The notes under the pieces: generated by a model
Seen by the model: only the letters and a program-made list of their open reading frames with translations
Databases searched by the model: none
Told to the model about the DNA's origin: nothing
Source of the DNA: Paramyrothecium sp. XJ0827
Lineage: Eukaryota; Ascomycota; Sordariomycetes; Hypocreales; Stachybotryaceae
Assembly: GCA_020881915.1 (NCBI GenBank)
Contig: JAJFPB010000009.1
Coordinates: 434,001 to 498,000, forward strand
DNA: 64,000 nt
Reading direction: 5' to 3'
Part shown: piece by piece, positions 1 to 13,744 of the stretch
Layout of the letters: each line of letters begins with the position of its first letter
Position numbering within the stretch: the first letter of the stretch is position 1
Made by a program: the position numbers and the translations under genes

Positions 1-840
<840 letters not shown>

Positions 841-1797
841 TGCGTTTTATTGGTCGAGTGCTAACTTGAGCGGACTCAGCTGACTGGATGGTTTTCACGT
901 TGGTTATGCGGCACAAAGCAGAGGACAACGTCCGCCAAGACGTGATGTGGGAGCCGTAATATTTAAATTGCTTCAGCCGTATCTCTTGACTGTTGGTTGG
1001 TACGTCGTTACAAGGACACAAATGGATTTGGGGCCCACTCTCATTTAACAAGCATCATTCGGCAGGTAGTTAGAAGTGTTCGATGGCTCAGGCCAACCAC
1101 TAGAACAATGTGTGGCGCAAGGTTGCATGCTTCTTATTGTAACCCTGCCTGTAGCGGCGGAAGAACAACCCGCTTCTTGCAGCGGACATTGACCGTTTGA
1201 GCTGCAATATTGCAACACACCAACTGCAGTGCTCATACCCTAAACAGCTAACATCATGCCACCCTTGAGTCTGGACCACCTTTCGAGTGGACGGGCCATT
1301 TCCAGCCGCACGCACGTCGGTGGCATATTACGTTCAAGCAGAAAGTCGATGCGATAAGCTTCCTCGCTTTCTTATTAATTGCCGACTAAACAAAAGTCGT
1401 TATCCTCATGCTCCCACATGCATGCTTCCGCAAGTCCTGCCACCTCCGGCCAGAAATGTAGCGGATGCCGCCCAACGGGAGACATGGTTGCCCAATCGGT
1501 CCGCTGCAATTTCTCGTATCAAATGCCCTCCGTAAAGTAACGGATTGCTTGGATAAACAGTGCTCGTCCGCTTTCGGCGTTTCTTGGTAGGTGCGGACCG
1601 GTGCCACTGACCCTCTGCATGCGATGTGGTTACAGTAGCATGTTGCAGAATGTGGTGAGGGCTGCATGAATATCGTTCTGCAGCATGGCCTGCGCTCTTG
1701 GCTTTCCTGGCTGAAATTTGGAGTCAAAAGGTCCAAGGCCCTCCATGAGCAACCGCAGTCGCTGTGCAAGGTCTCTGGGAGAGATGTGCGCCTCGAG
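841..1797. other. intergenic, divergent promoter region
   Basis: About 960 bases between two divergently read genes (reductase on minus, PTH11-like receptor on plus). Short overlapping ORFs occur but none shows a recognisable domain or plausible splice structure. It probably holds both promoters; no specific site was recognised. Confidence 0.4.
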
Positions 1798-3058
1798 ATG
1801 GATCACGACAATGTTCTTACGACTGTTGGAGCCATAGGCGCTGTCCTGGCTTTGATATCTGTTGGCATACGGTTTTATGCGCGTCGCATGAAGAAAGCAA
1901 GCTTGCAACTGGATGACTGGCTCATTCTTCTGGCCATGTTATCGCTTGCTGCAACTGATGCACTGATAGTGTACGGTAAGCTTGCCCACCGACTCGACTA
2001 ACAAGATCGTTCCACATCGTTCCCCCAAGCTGACTACAAGCAGCAAATAGTATTCACCCTGAGGGAGCTGAGGTAGCGTCGAACAAGGACCCGAACTATA
2101 TCTACACCGAAAGAGACATCAAATACACCAAGCTAAGCTTCATCTGCACCATCTTGTACTTCACAATCGTCTCGGCGACGAAGCTTTCCATTCTCTTCAT
2201 GTACAACCGGCTGTTCTCCATCAGCAACGCGTTCCGCCGACAGATTCAGACTATTTCCACACTTGTTGGCGCATTTTGGCTGAGCACTACCCTCAGCAAC
2301 TGCTTGAACTGCATTCCGATCAAGTATGTGTGGATCAATAGCTATGCGGATCCGCGCTATTGCATCAACTACAATTTATACTGGCTGGGTTGTGGTATTG
2401 CCGAGTCCATAATCGATTTGCCAATCCTGTTGATGCCCATCAGAGTCATTTACGGATTGCATCTCAGCCGAACAAAGAAGATTGCGGTTGGTGCTGTTTT
2501 CTTGCTGGGCATCTTGTAAGCTGTCCCATACCAGGTTCCTAGCGAGCCTTTAGGCTAACCAAATGCTGCACTGTTAGCGTCATAATGTCCGGAGTAGTCA
2601 AGGTCATACTTAGTTATGTACCAGGAAGCAGGCAACCAGAGTTCAGTAGAACGGCCCTCTGGACGACGGTGCATTGTTGCACAGGTATCATATGCGCGTG
2701 TCTTCCCATCTGCTGGCCGGTCTTTGTTCGTCTTTACAATGCCAGACTCAAGATAGGGAGTGCTTCGTTTTCAGCTCGGAAGCCCTGGAATAGCTTTAAT
2801 AGTTGGTCTGTCACGTCCTATTCCCAAAGGGCTGCTCCGCCGCAAAATGGCACGGCTGGCAAACTCAACAATAATGGCGTCACAGTCGAGAGGTCTTACT
2901 CCGTTGCGGGAATGGATGGACATGAGCTGCCAATCCTTGCGCGAGTTGATAGTAGACAGGGCGCGTCGATGGATGATGGCAGTCAACAAGGAAGCTACAC
3001 TCAAGCGGATCATGTCGCGAACAAGACATCTTCACGATCTTGGGTAACCAGCATGTGA
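1798..3058 (+). CDS. PTH11-like/rhodopsin-domain integral membrane protein
   Basis: Seven-helix membrane protein of the fungal SAT4/PTH11-type rhodopsin-domain family, generally thought to sense surface or nutrient cues. Exons 1798-1975, 2044-2515 and 2578-3058 give 376 residues. The start MDHDNVLTTVGAIGAVL opens TM1; SLQLDDWLILLAML is the usual second-helix motif. Later come ATKLSILFMYNRLF, LYWLGCGIAESIIDLPILLMP and an ALWTTVHCCTGIICACLP helix, then a polar 120-residue cytoplasmic tail. Intron 1 ends in a tandem AAG/CAG acceptor; both keep the frame and differ by one residue. No CFEM domain is present, so this is the short form of the family. Ligand unknown. Confidence 0.85.
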
Positions 3059-3944
3059 GAGTCACCGATGACGGTCATGAAGCATTATGAGCAATCTTTC
3101 AGAGTGATCATTCGCATAGACAGCTGAAATTGTAGCTAAGATGATTCCCTAAACTAACAATGCAAGGTTGTACCGGCCTGAGTTAATAATAGAAGCAAGT
3201 GCCAGTGGCGATTGATATGAGCATTTCCCCGCCAGTTGGCTTGCTAACGCAATGTATTGTACGACAATTCTTTCTCGTAGAACTCTAGTCAGGAAAGGAA
3301 ATTCAAGAGAGAGGATTGAATCATGATTTCCCCAAAAGTGAAGTGGCTAGTGCTGAACACAAAAAATAAAATTGTTACACGTGAGAACCCTAGGGCGATT
3401 TGCTACATGAAGCAGGCAGAAGACCACACCTGAAATACCCTTTTTTGGTTTGGCACTGGCCGTTTTCACTCCATAGTCCATAAGGTAGAGCGTCTGATAC
3501 TAATAAACGGGAACGAGGCTCGATCAGCGGCAACACCCGTGCCAATGAAGCCAGCGGCTATTCGGCTTTCGAGTTGTGACGCCAAGAAGCTATAATCCCG
3601 ACGACAGGGAACTCGCCTAGCTAGAGGAAAATTTCCCTCTACTTTTGTCGAGGTCACACGCGTCCAGGGCTGAACCACGAATTTAGTGGTGGGCGCGATC
3701 CAGTGATCATTGGACACTAAGCCTTGGCCGGCGTCATGACGTGGGGAACCAGGCCGTCACTGGTGGAGTCGCTAAACACCAAGTTTCAGTTGATGGATGG
3801 CGAGGAAACAGCCGTATAACTAGTTGAAGGTCGCTTGCGCGACTGGTCTTTCTGTGTGATGTTGCAGCTGCGTTGTGACTCCAAGGTGCTGCATTAACAT
3901 CAAACCGGGCCTCCCGTAATCGCCAAGATCTACATGGTGCAGCC
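3059..3944. other. intergenic region
   Basis: About 890 bases downstream of the receptor gene and upstream of the transporter. It holds no ORF with recognisable content and should include the transporter promoter. No repeats or sites stand out. Confidence 0.4.
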
Positions 3945-5370
3945 ATGCAGAGGTCATATGATGCAAGTCGAAGCAACAACCAACCAAATTCTGCTCCGAA
4001 TGACGAGATGGTTATGCACGCTACCATGAACGACCTCAGACACAACCAGGCCAGCGAGGGCGACACCCTGAATGAGCGGGACACTGACCTCGAAGCCGCT
4101 ACTCAAACCCGGAAGAAGGCATTTCCAGTAAGCGGTCATGCGCCTCTCTCTTTCAAAGATCGCGCGGTACGAATCACATGGGGATGGTTCCCTTGCACCA
4201 TGGCCACCGGTGGCATGGCCAACCTCATCTCGCAGCAGCCCTTCACATTCACCGGCCTCGAGACAATTGGCAAAATCTTCTACATTCTTAACCTTGTTCT
4301 CTTCGTCACCTTCACCGTGCTCATAGCGATACGCTTTGCCCTAAAGCCACGGGCCTTGTCAACAAGCCTGCACCACCCCTCCGAGTCTTTCTACTTTGGC
4401 TCCTTCTGGGTTTCCATCGCGCTGATCCTCATCGGCGCCCAGGCGTACGGCGGACCCGCGACGGGCGGCTGGTTCGTGGCCGCCATGCGGGTCGTCTTCT
4501 GGCTGTTCTACGCGTGCGAAATCATTGTGGCTGTCTTTCAATATCATGTCATATTCGAAAGCGAAAGGCTTGCCGTGGCGGAAGCGCTGCCCTCCTGGAT
4601 CCTGCCCGCCTATCCCTTCCTCGTGACGGGCCTGCTTGCCGGAACTATTGCCCAGAAGCAGCCAACCTGGAGTGCGGTGCAGATGATTGTGGGGGGCCTC
4701 ATGGGACAGGGTCTCGGTTGGATGCTCTCCTTGTTCATCTACGCTGTGTATCTGTCTAGACTGATTCAACATAATATGCCGGACCCCTCGAAGCGGCCAG
4801 GCATGTACATCGCCGTTGGTCCTGCTGGTGCGTAACATAATATGATAAACATTTATAAAACAAGAGCAAAATGCTGACTTTACAAACGTAGGCTTTACCT
4901 GCAGCGGACTGGTGAACCTGGGTAGGCAAGCGCAGTCAAACATCCCCAACGGATTCTTGGGTATCGACAGTGTTCCCGTGGGCGACATCTGGCTTGGTGT
5001 CTCCGTGGCTGCAGCATTATTCCTCTGGCTCATGGCTATCTGGTTCTCAGCCTTGTCGACTCTCTCAGTCCTCCGCGTGGCACGTCAAATGTCGTTCACG
5101 CCGGTGTGGTGGTCCTTCATCTTCCCCAACGTTGGCCTGGCTCTGGCAACCATCAGCATCGGCCAAGTGCTCGGTTCCACTGCTATTCAGGCAGTTGGTT
5201 CAGGCATTACGGTGATCCTTGTTGTGGTGTGGCTCTTCTGTGCGGCCTGCCACATCCGTTCCGTGGTGAAGAGAGAAATCTTAGCTGTGGGCAAGGATCT
5301 GGAGGTGGAGGAGGTGAATAGAAAGCATGACGAGAAAGCGAGACTGCGGAAGCAGCAGCTTGGTAAATGA
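3945..5370 (+). CDS. TDT-family transporter (Mae1 malate permease / SSU1-like)
   Basis: Plasma-membrane carrier of the tellurite-resistance/dicarboxylate transporter family (SLAC1/Mae1/SSU1 fold). Members export sulfite or import C4-dicarboxylates such as malate. Exons 3945-4827 and 4892-5370 give 453 residues. After a polar N-terminus of about 75 residues comes ITWGWFPCTMATGGMANLI, the conserved first-helix signature, then about ten hydrophobic segments. VGPAGFTCSGLVNLG spans the exon junction and FIFPNVGLALATISIG is the late signature. The C-terminus is a charged, coiled-coil-like tail of about 40 residues. Substrate cannot be chosen between malate and sulfite from sequence alone. The start could also be an ATG at 4008, which would trim 21 residues. 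Confidence 0.85.
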
Positions 5371-5682
5371 AGTTTAGACTCGGGACCGACGGCAGCGAGC
5401 TTGATTTCATACTGGAAATTGTGTACATAAAGATTCAAGTTTCATCATTTAGAGCCAGCGTGTAGTTTGGAATATCGCTTCTTAAATACCATTCAGTCTC
5501 TCATCATCATAACATCATTATCAAGGACTACTCACAGTGCCTCATTCAGTAAGAGCGTATGCAAGCAGCTCATCGCTGGAGCAATCGCTGATGATTCATC
5601 CATGTACCCTCATCACTTGCCAGAGGGGGCTGATTTCTCTCAGAGAAACCTTCAAAACGGAAAGGAACAGCCGAACGATTCA
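5371..5682. other. convergent intergenic spacer
   Basis: Short 3'-to-3' spacer between the transporter and the next minus-strand gene. It should hold both polyadenylation regions; no gene is seen. Confidence 0.4.
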
Positions 5683-7357
5683 TTAGGCGCCTTCCCCAGG
5701 CTGGAAGGAGATCTGCACGAAGTTGTGGGACGCAGAACATTGCACGAAGCTGACCTTCTTGGCCACTTCCGCCTCGGCCTTCTCGCGGCTGTCAGTCGGG
5801 CGCGGGTTGCCCAGGCGGACCCGTATCTGCATGAACTTGTAGTACCACCAGTTGGCCATGCGGGCCCAATCCTCGTACTTGAAAGAGTCGTAGTACTGCT
5901 CAAAGAAAGCCCGAAGCTGCTTTCTTATGCGAGCATCACTCGTGGCTCCGCACGATATCGCAAGGGGTCCGGCCATGCAGCCGCTGCCGAGCGGCTTGTA
6001 CGCGGACGCTTCTTTGGCAACTTGCAGAACATTCTTGATGTACGTTTTCAGCTCATGCCGCAGCTCGACTGCGTCAGGGTCGAAGCCTTGCAGGATCTGG
6101 TTCATGGAGACGATCAGGGCCGATGCCATGGCGTACGCGGACTGATAGTCGCGGCGTAACCTGCCATCCGAGGACTCTGGGTCCTCGCTTCCGCCTTTGA
6201 TTTCGACGAGCTTCGCAAACAGGGTGGGAACATCTACCTTTGCGAGCTCATATAGTTCGCGTACTTCGGTCTCATAGAGTTCAGGTCGCTTCAAAAATTC
6301 GGGGATTCTCTGCATGTGTTCGAGTTGAAGACATGCAAAGCCGGAATTCTTGATAGGGTCTTCCTTGAGTTCGCTTGTTGCCAGCAAGCTATGCTGCAGT
6401 GCCCGATTTCGAGCCATGAGCTTCTGCAGAGCCGTGCCTATCCGGATCTTGTCGTTGGTCATGCTGCTGTATATCTTCACAGACGATTAGTGCCTCGTAA
6501 CCATGAGATGCCCGGAAGTGGGGAGACTTACTAGTGGAACCGATATGACGGCGACGGCTTCTGTCTCGAACGCGCCGTCGAACCCTTGCTGGGCGACGGC
6601 ATCGAGAAGGCATGCAAGGCCCTCCTCGTGGCCGACCAGCTGCTCGTCCTGCCTACCAGTCCAGGCCTGAAGCAGCAGTTTAGTAGGCAGTCCGTGGAAT
6701 ACAAGCGGGGCGGCAGGACACTTACCTGAACAAGCATCACCAGGTAGACGGCACAGAGGGTCTCCACACTGACAGCCTTGGAAGGGTTGTTGAGGCAGAC
6801 CCTGAGGGCTCTGAGGGCGTTGCCGTACGTCTTCAGTCTCTCGATGTTGTTCTCCCTGCTGCTGGGGCCGGAGTAGGCGGTCGCAAAGGCATCCATGGCG
6901 GCAGAGAGGGCCTCGCTGCTGTGGACCCTGCACGGGAGCTGTCGCAAGAAGCTCCCGTAAGAGGAAACGTCATACCTGACATCCCGCACCTCCAGTCTGG
7001 AGACGAAGGATCCAGCGATCCGGGCTGCCTGGCTGGCCGGGACCAGGACTAGCGGATCCGCTACTGCAGGGGCCCCAGAGGAGGAAAAGGCCTTGGACCT
7101 TTCGGCGTGGGCGGTTGCGGCGACACCTACGAACTTGAACCTCTTCTCATTCGCCCCTTTGCATGCAATCTTCAGGCGGGCACAGCGAGAGCATGCGGGT
7201 TTAGCCTGGTCACACTGCAAGACTGTGTCAGTCTAGGGCTGGGGAGCCGAGCCGGCGCGCGCACCACGGCCACGGCCGTTGGCGAGGCAGGCAGACCAAC
7301 CTTTTTCTTCTGCTTGCGACACTCATCGCAGCCTTTGCTCCTGGGGACGCCAGTCAT
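5683..7357 (-). CDS. Zn2Cys6 transcription factor
   Basis: Fungal binuclear zinc-cluster regulator. Exons 7357-7301, 7214-6726, 6666-6532 and 6474-5683 give 490 residues. The DNA-binding cluster spans residues 10-37 with Cys at 10, 13, 20, 27, 30 and 37 (CDECRKQKKKC...ACSRCARLKIAC). It is interrupted by intron 1 exactly before the third Cys, a common position in this class. The remainder is the helical fungal-specific regulatory region, with NDKIRIGTALQKLMARN and a C-terminal WARMANWWYYKFMQIRVRLG block. The last intron keeps frame only if it ends at AAG (6477-6475). An upstream ATG at 7411 would add 18 residues. Neighbours give no target pathway. Confidence 0.85.
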
Positions 7358-10300
7358 GTTGGACGCGGGGGACGACGGTCGCTCAACGCAGCAACGGCCA
7401 AAGACATTCACTGGTCAGGATACGAAAGGGAGAAACCCAGGGGTGGCGTGCGGGCTGGGCAGGAGGTTCTGCTTATGCACGAAAAGTGTCGTTACGGCTA
7501 TCACGACGTCTCGCGGCTGACCGGGAGTTTTTATCGAATTCCCAACTCGTAACCCCGAGCCCCCGCGCCGCCGCTGATTGGCCGGGCGGCCGGCGGAGCG
7601 CAACATGAAGCCACTTTGGGCGTAGCGGCCCTCGATGCAAGCCGGGCTTCCCAATGCGACAGTTGCGCGTGTCGATCGTGAGGGGGCAACGCACCTAACG
7701 CCGCCTTCAGGGTAGCATCGGGATGCGTGGGACTTTGTTGATGTATTTTGGGAGCCCGCCTGGAGCCTGGCCCGGCGTCGTTTTGCGCCGCTGGAGGCGG
7801 TGAATTGGCGTCGAGGGTACGACGGGGACTTGCAAAAGAAACGCATCATATTCATCTTGGGTTGAAGTCGCAAGGTCATTGAGGGATGGGGATTGAGATG
7901 GAGTGGGTTATAGATGCGCCGTGCTCTACAGCCACTATGGAAAAGCAATCGACAACAGCAAGACAACAGCCGGCTCTCAGGGGTGGTTCCACGATTGATG
8001 ATTGGAACCGACTCACCATCTTCAACGGCCTCTGCCCTCGTGTGTTCCCTTGCCGCATCTCCGAGACAGCACATTCAGCTGACATGTACAAAGTCCAAAT
8101 GCCATCAACCCCCGAAATCCCCGTCCGACCTGAAGGCCCAAGCACGGCCAAATCTGGCATTCCCCGGAATGAGCCCTTAGCAAATCGTCGCTTGATTGGC
8201 CCTGCGCTCAGATCATCTGCATGCCCCCAGCCGCGGCAGTGAACGGGATGCGGGTCGCGTCATGCTGGACGGCGCCCCGTTCGTCTGACATCGGCTCCTC
8301 CCGGGGCCGGGAACTTCAACTGCCGCTTGCATAGTGAATGGATCCGCGTCATGGCGCCGTACTATACACCAGTGAAGCAGCGCGGATGGGTGATTTTGAA
8401 GAAATTGGCAAACAGGGGGATGAACCTGGGCATGCCAGGATCATGCCGGATGAATTGTTTTGCTGGGTCAAGCGGAGGTCACTTTCCACAGCTCCGCCAT
8501 TGTGAGCATACAGGCTGCCGTGTTTGCGGTCATTTCATTGGAGCACGTACTTTCATCTGCTCCTTGATGGTGCCGATCCAGCCTTATCTCACGCACAACA
8601 TTCCTATTTTACTCCCATTAGGCAAAGATCATGCCTAGATCTAGCACGGCATGGAAGGATCATCGGCTCGGTCGCTTATGAACTAAGCGTCAGCCATGAC
8701 GGTGATCGGCCCCCCAATATCAGCCACGGTTCCACAATTACTACGTGGCTACCATTCAAAGCCGACCTGAAGAAAAGTGTCTTACCTCAGATCGAGGTAT
8801 ACAAAATCATGTGTAAAGCGTTGTTTGGTTAGCTCGTCTAACGATGGAGACAGAGGCGGAGAGGCAGCATCCACCGATGCAACATAATAATCGTCATTGT
8901 GAGGTTATCAATGTTAGCAGCTGGGTTCTGAACGACGAAGCAGGCAAAAAGCAAAACCCCCCCCCCCCCGAGAATTGCCCACAACACAATCGTGAGATCC
9001 ACGCTTGAGCCAAAAGGCGAGGTCTCAATGGTAAAGCATCTCAGAAATACAGTGGCCATTCGCTTTGAAGTTCATCTCATGGTTAATTGGTCTTTTTTAT
9101 TAGACGCTCTCCGCTGAGCTTCATGAATCTTGGTGCCATGGAGCAGAATGTTCCGTCATTTGTCGACAGCGTCAGATGCGGCGCGAAATTGGTGGTTGTC
9201 GGAGCATATGGTGACCTAATGCTTGGCAAAGGAGATTTTTCTTTCGTGAGAGTGAGCCCGAGAACCCTTACCGTGTGATTTGAGATAACTACTAGCTCGT
9301 AGTGTCTATTCTCGTGTACAGTTGACGATCTGGTCGGGTCAAGTGAACAAGTCTACCATAGCAATGGCAAACCATGAGCATTGTCACCGAAGCAAACCTT
9401 TGTTCAACTTCTTAATTCTATCGAAGAATTCGTGACGTCGCGTTGTAATTGAGCAGATTGTCGTCCCCGAAGGCTTGGAGGTAGATATATGTTGGTTTTT
9501 CGATGCTGCATAGCGAGAACACAGAGACACATATTGCTTCTAGATGCCAACCACGGATTCGAACATGTTCGAATAAGTAGAAGGAAGTGTTGTCGATTGG
9601 CCATGGCGAGTGCATGCGATGGAGGCGGCGGTTGGCCCGACATGTGTTCTAGGCACCTAGTGTCAAGTACCAGGATCGGCGGTCATCAATGTACTAAGTA
9701 GAAGGCGGCAGCAAGTCCTCTCACGGCACAGGCGGAGGCAGATGGTGTAGTGGAGGAAATATTCTCTGAATGCCGGCGGGCCTACTACTTGCAAGGCTCA
9801 GGTGGAAATGCGACGTGGCCCGCGTCGACCGCAACAAAATTCGGCACCATTCTTGTCTGCACGCCGCGGACCAATTCAGAGAGGATATATCGTTCATCCT
9901 CAGACTTGGTGCGTCTTCTTACTGATTGGACCCATTTTCCGACTAGAGCCCAGACTCCTTGGTGGATTTATTGCCAATAAAAGCCGAACCTTTGCTGTGG
10001 GCTAGTCTCATGCGCCATAGGCCAAAGGCGAGCTCGTTCTCGTTGTCCTCTTCAATTGAGCACTGGTTCTAAATTGATAGAGTATCCGCAAATCATGAAC
10101 CATTTCAAGAGCCTTGAGAATGTCTAAAACGACGGCTTTGCGCTCGTCGCTGTTCTGCAACGTATTGAAGATCTGGCTGGCCTTCCCGTCACTAATCGGG
10201 TTGTATCCATTTCGTTCTCCAACATTCACCGCTTGACTGCTGCCTTTGATCAAGAAAATTACCAGAGGGCCGTATTTCCCGTGCAGTCGCCAGATACCTC

Positions 10301-11108
10301 TGGTTTGGCGATTGTACCCGAAGAGTTTAGACGCATTCGCTTTCGGACTAATGACTGACGACCTGCAACAGCCCAAATAGCGAGCCAGCTCTCTCTCACT
10401 TTCCAACCCATACTTCAACTAAAGACCTTATGGCCGCCTTGTAACCTACCAATGTCGAAACTGGTTACCTGGACTCTTGAAGTAGCACCGAATGTGTGCA
10501 ATGTACTCGCCAAGAGGAACAATTCATTGAGTCTTCCTGAAAGGTACGAACGGACGACACGTCCATGAGTAATACGAGATTTGCCGCTTGTATCCGGGTT
10601 CCGAGTGGCGTCTCTATTGTGCTCTGTCGTCGCTGTTGTGATTGAGTGTGACGTGTGCCTCGAGGGCTCAGGAGCCTTCAACGTTTACCGATATACTAAA
10701 CTGTTAAATACAGCTTATTATGCCTTATTGGCCACTGGCAAACCCAGTCATCTCAGCTCAAAGACTTTTCATTGTGTGGCGGCTCATCCTCTGAAATGGC
10801 AGTCTATTTTAGACTCACAGTGAGTATGTGGACACTGACGATCTGCGTATGGCGATGGCGCAAGAGAATCCCAGTCCTGGCAGCCAACCAGTCACGCAGA
10901 TACGTGGGGCGTGCATGGGTACCTTATAGGTGCAGTATGCAGGGGGGAACGCGGCTCGTTTCTCAACTCGAAGGATGGAAACCAGTGCAGTCGTCAGCTC
11001 TGCCTGCTGACCACCTTATGTTGACTCTGTTTCCCACGTGAAGAGACGCAATCATACTACATCAAACTGTGGTTCATTTTCCCTTACCCCTGTGTTCAAT
11101 CGCCCGAG
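7358..11108. other. long gene-poor region
   Basis: About 3.75 kb with no gene I can support. The first 900 bases are GC-rich and probably hold the promoter of the zinc-cluster gene. ORFs on both strands here (for example 7415-8074 minus and 10008-10418 minus) lack recognisable domains, and their codon use does not resemble the neighbours. A run of 13 C lies at 8957-8969. No transposase or reverse transcriptase fragment was seen. Confidence 0.4.
8957..8969. repeat. poly-C tract
   Basis: Thirteen consecutive C on the plus strand in non-coding sequence. A homopolymer of this length is slippage-prone and may be miscounted in the assembly. Confidence 0.9.
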
Positions 11109-12237
11109 ATGAGCGGCCCCCGATCATTCCTCATTCGCGCGGCTGTGGCGTCGCCCTTCCTGGTCCTGGTGTACCTCTGCTTCCGCATCCTCGACATCGA
11201 GAAGCTGGCGGCGCAGCAGGAGCCGTTCGTAAGGTCAGGACGCATTGACTGGGATGGAGGCTCTATCCAGATCCGCCCCAAGTTTCATCCAGCCCCTCTC
11301 GCGTTCCTCGACGACGTCTGGCGCGGGGCTACGGCGACGTTCTCGCCGTCGACCCTCGCGTACGACAAGGTGGCGTGGTGGCAGATGTTTACGCCGCTCA
11401 ATGACATCGGACCTCTCGTGGCCGTTTGGGTCATTGAATCATGCCGTGTGGGGAACGCCTGGACGCCGGTTTACTTGTGAGTTCATGCCCAGCAACAGCC
11501 TTGGCTGATAGGCTCAGGAGCACGTCGGCTGATCGCATTTTACCAAAAGCCCTTTTGTGTTCATCATGGCTTCGCAGGCCCTAGGAGCAGGGCCGATCGC
11601 TCCGTTGTACTATTTTGTTCACCTTGTGTTCGGTGCTCCCGTCGAAGACTTGGTCAAGGTGAGCATCGCGCGCGACATACGGCTGCGCTATCTGTCGACA
11701 TTCCTGCCGCTCTTTCTGGCCTTTTGGAGCGCCGTGATCTTTGGCATGTACATATCTCCGGATTTCGAGGACCGCCATTACTGGACCTGGGCGTGGCAGA
11801 TGACGCCCTTGTGGCTTAGCATTGCTAATTGTGTCGCTGCCAATCTTCTGCCGCGTTCGCTCACCATCAATGCCCTCGCCTCGCCGACGGCCATACTCAC
11901 AGGCGCAAGTATGGTGTCCGCGGGAGTCTGGGTGTACATGCTTCTGTTCTGTCCATTTTCCTTGGCAGAGGTCTTTTTGCCAGACAGCACTGCCGAAAGT
12001 GACTTCATCGGCCACACGAGGCTCGTTCTCCAAACAGATGAGTTGTTCACGTTCGGGAGCTCCTGGCTTTGGATCTTTTATTCGCTGTTCAGTTTCCAGA
12101 GGCTGAGGTTGGCCACTGGCGCAGACTGGCTCTTTGTGATCGTGCTGCTTCCGCTCATTGGCCTTTGTAACGGCCCTGGACTGGCGTTCGCCGCCGGTTG
12201 GTATTGGCGAGAGACGAAGCTCCTCGCGGCTCTGTAA
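11109..12237 (+). CDS. multi-pass membrane protein of unknown function
   Basis: Exons 11109-11476 and 11550-12237 give 351 residues with about eight hydrophobic segments: residues 8-25, 105-120, 125-150, 178-200, 212-235, 248-272, 297-315 and 322-342. There is a short hydrophilic loop carrying EPFVRSG and WDGGSIQIRPKFHP after TM1. The joint needs an AAAAG acceptor, since the upstream candidate AGs put a stop in frame. The layout, with a GAGPIAPLYYFVHLVF segment, recalls polytopic proteins found repeatedly in fungal secondary-metabolite clusters, some of which are terpene cyclases. That link is inference from overall appearance, not from a catalytic motif. It lies 6 kb from the terpenoid block and could belong to it or be unrelated. 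Confidence 0.7.
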
Positions 12238-12940
12238 AGAGGAGATAACTTCGATGGCTTTGCTAGCTAACTCTTCATTGGTAAACTCTAACTATATGGA
12301 AAACGAAAGTGTGTTCAATCACAGCTTCATGGTGGTACAACGAAGCTACTTGAAATGAAGGCTGCCTGGAGACATCTGGCAAGGACTCTTCAGTAGAGAC
12401 CTCAGGAGAATCCTACTTGAAATCCAATGACCGAATTGAATTCGAACAGATAGCTGCTAATAGTTACAAACTTTACTTTGCTCAAGTCACTTGTGATGGT
12501 TCGTAAGTAGTTCACGACGTGGACTTGGCCTAACTTCGGCAGGTCGTCTCGTCTAATGAAGATAAGGGCCGGTAGTCCAAGTCTTACTAGTTATTTGGCA
12601 TCGAAGAGCGCCAGCGGCCTGCACAACACGCTTGCATGAGTACATCGCGAATGACAGCTACTCTATCCCTTCCATTTGTCAAAGTATATCCACCCAGTCG
12701 CAGGCGGGACTGATCTGCCAGTATACATTCCACCGCACGGTGTTAATGATACAATGCTGAGGGAGCCGCGAGTGGAATTTAGGAGCTCCAGGGACAACCA
12801 AAGTCACTGCAGTCTCTCGCGATAGCCACCACCTGAATACAATCCCGAGTGGCCTGGATATCGCTTGGATATGTAACAACTAATCAGGGCTCTACTATGG
12901 ATGCCGTGCACACAGAATTCTGCTTCAAGCAGACCATCTT
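12238..12940. other. convergent intergenic region
   Basis: About 700 bases between the 3' ends of the membrane-protein gene and the secreted-protein gene. No gene, repeat or tRNA was recognised. Confidence 0.4.
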
Positions 12941-13744
12941 CTAATCAACCAAGGTAACTAGGACTTCATCGATCTTAATCCAAGAGTTTTCCGTCGAAAA
13001 GATGTACGCAAACTCGAGAACAGTAAAATCATACCGTGGAATGTATTCGACCGATAAGTCGGCCCAGACCTGTGGCTGATCAAGGGGAGGGAAAACAGTT
13101 TCCTTGACTCGACCATCTTCTGCTCTAATCTGAACAGTACCAGCGTCCCCACCCTTGAACTGCACCTTTACAGATACCCTCAGCTTCTTATTCCTCTCAA
13201 CAGTATTAAGGACGTATCGAACAACAAGGGGGTCGGCTATCGCTGGCACTACCTCGGGCGCAAGCCACGCCTTGAAAGCGCGCCCATTGAAGCCGCCATC
13301 GAGGATGGCATATCGTACTGCGTAGAAATTCTTCTCCAGTATTTGTGGAAAATCGCATTCGAGACTGTCGTAAAAGACGGCTCCTGGAGGCGCTGCAGGC
13401 GGAGAGCAAGGGCCTTGCTGCGGGCTGCAAAGCGGTCCGCAGATGCAAGCAGAAAATACCCTGCCCAGGTCCGCTTCACATGCAGCAGAAGCTTGAGCTG
13501 GGTAGTCGGTATACGTTGTCTGATAGGACGTTTTGGTTTCACAATATTCTGTTGCTGAGGTATAAACGGCTGCTGATGCGGTATCGCAGGGGAACATGGC
13601 CCGGTAACAGCTTGTAAGCATCGTTAACTTACTATCCGCTCACTAGTTGATGTATACTCACTTATCCTGGTAGCAACACTGCGCTTCACCGTGAGCGGCG
13701 AAAGCCACAATGAGAGCAGAGATGTAAATCCAAAGAGAGGCCAT
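12941..13744 (-). CDS. small secreted cysteine-containing protein
   Basis: Exons 13744-13662 and 13610-12941 give 250 residues. Residues 1-22 (MASLWIYISALIVAFAAHGEA) look like a signal peptide. A Cys-containing N-terminal module follows (CCYQDNCYRAMFPCD, then ACEADLGRVFSACICGPLC). This pattern recurs in ascomycete extracellular proteins. A short Pro-rich linker (PCSPPAAPPG) precedes a C-terminal beta-rich domain of about 140 residues, which resembles an accessory carbohydrate-binding module in pattern only. The NCYRA joint needs an AAG acceptor (13613-13611). No catalytic motif is visible. It could be an adhesin-like or effector-like protein; function unassigned. Confidence 0.75.

Noticed and set aside
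7415..8074. 219-residue minus-strand ORF in GC-rich DNA upstream of the first zinc-cluster gene
   Set aside because: Arg/Ser-rich, overlaps ORFs in all other frames, as expected for stop-poor GC-rich promoter DNA.
9087..9278. Plus-strand ORF with a stretch loosely resembling a medium-chain dehydrogenase cofactor-fold segment
   Set aside because: Only one short block, no flanking catalytic or zinc motifs in any frame; resemblance is too weak to call a relic.
10008..10418. 136-residue minus-strand ORF
   Set aside because: No domain, signal or coherent splice partners; composition not different from random frames nearby.
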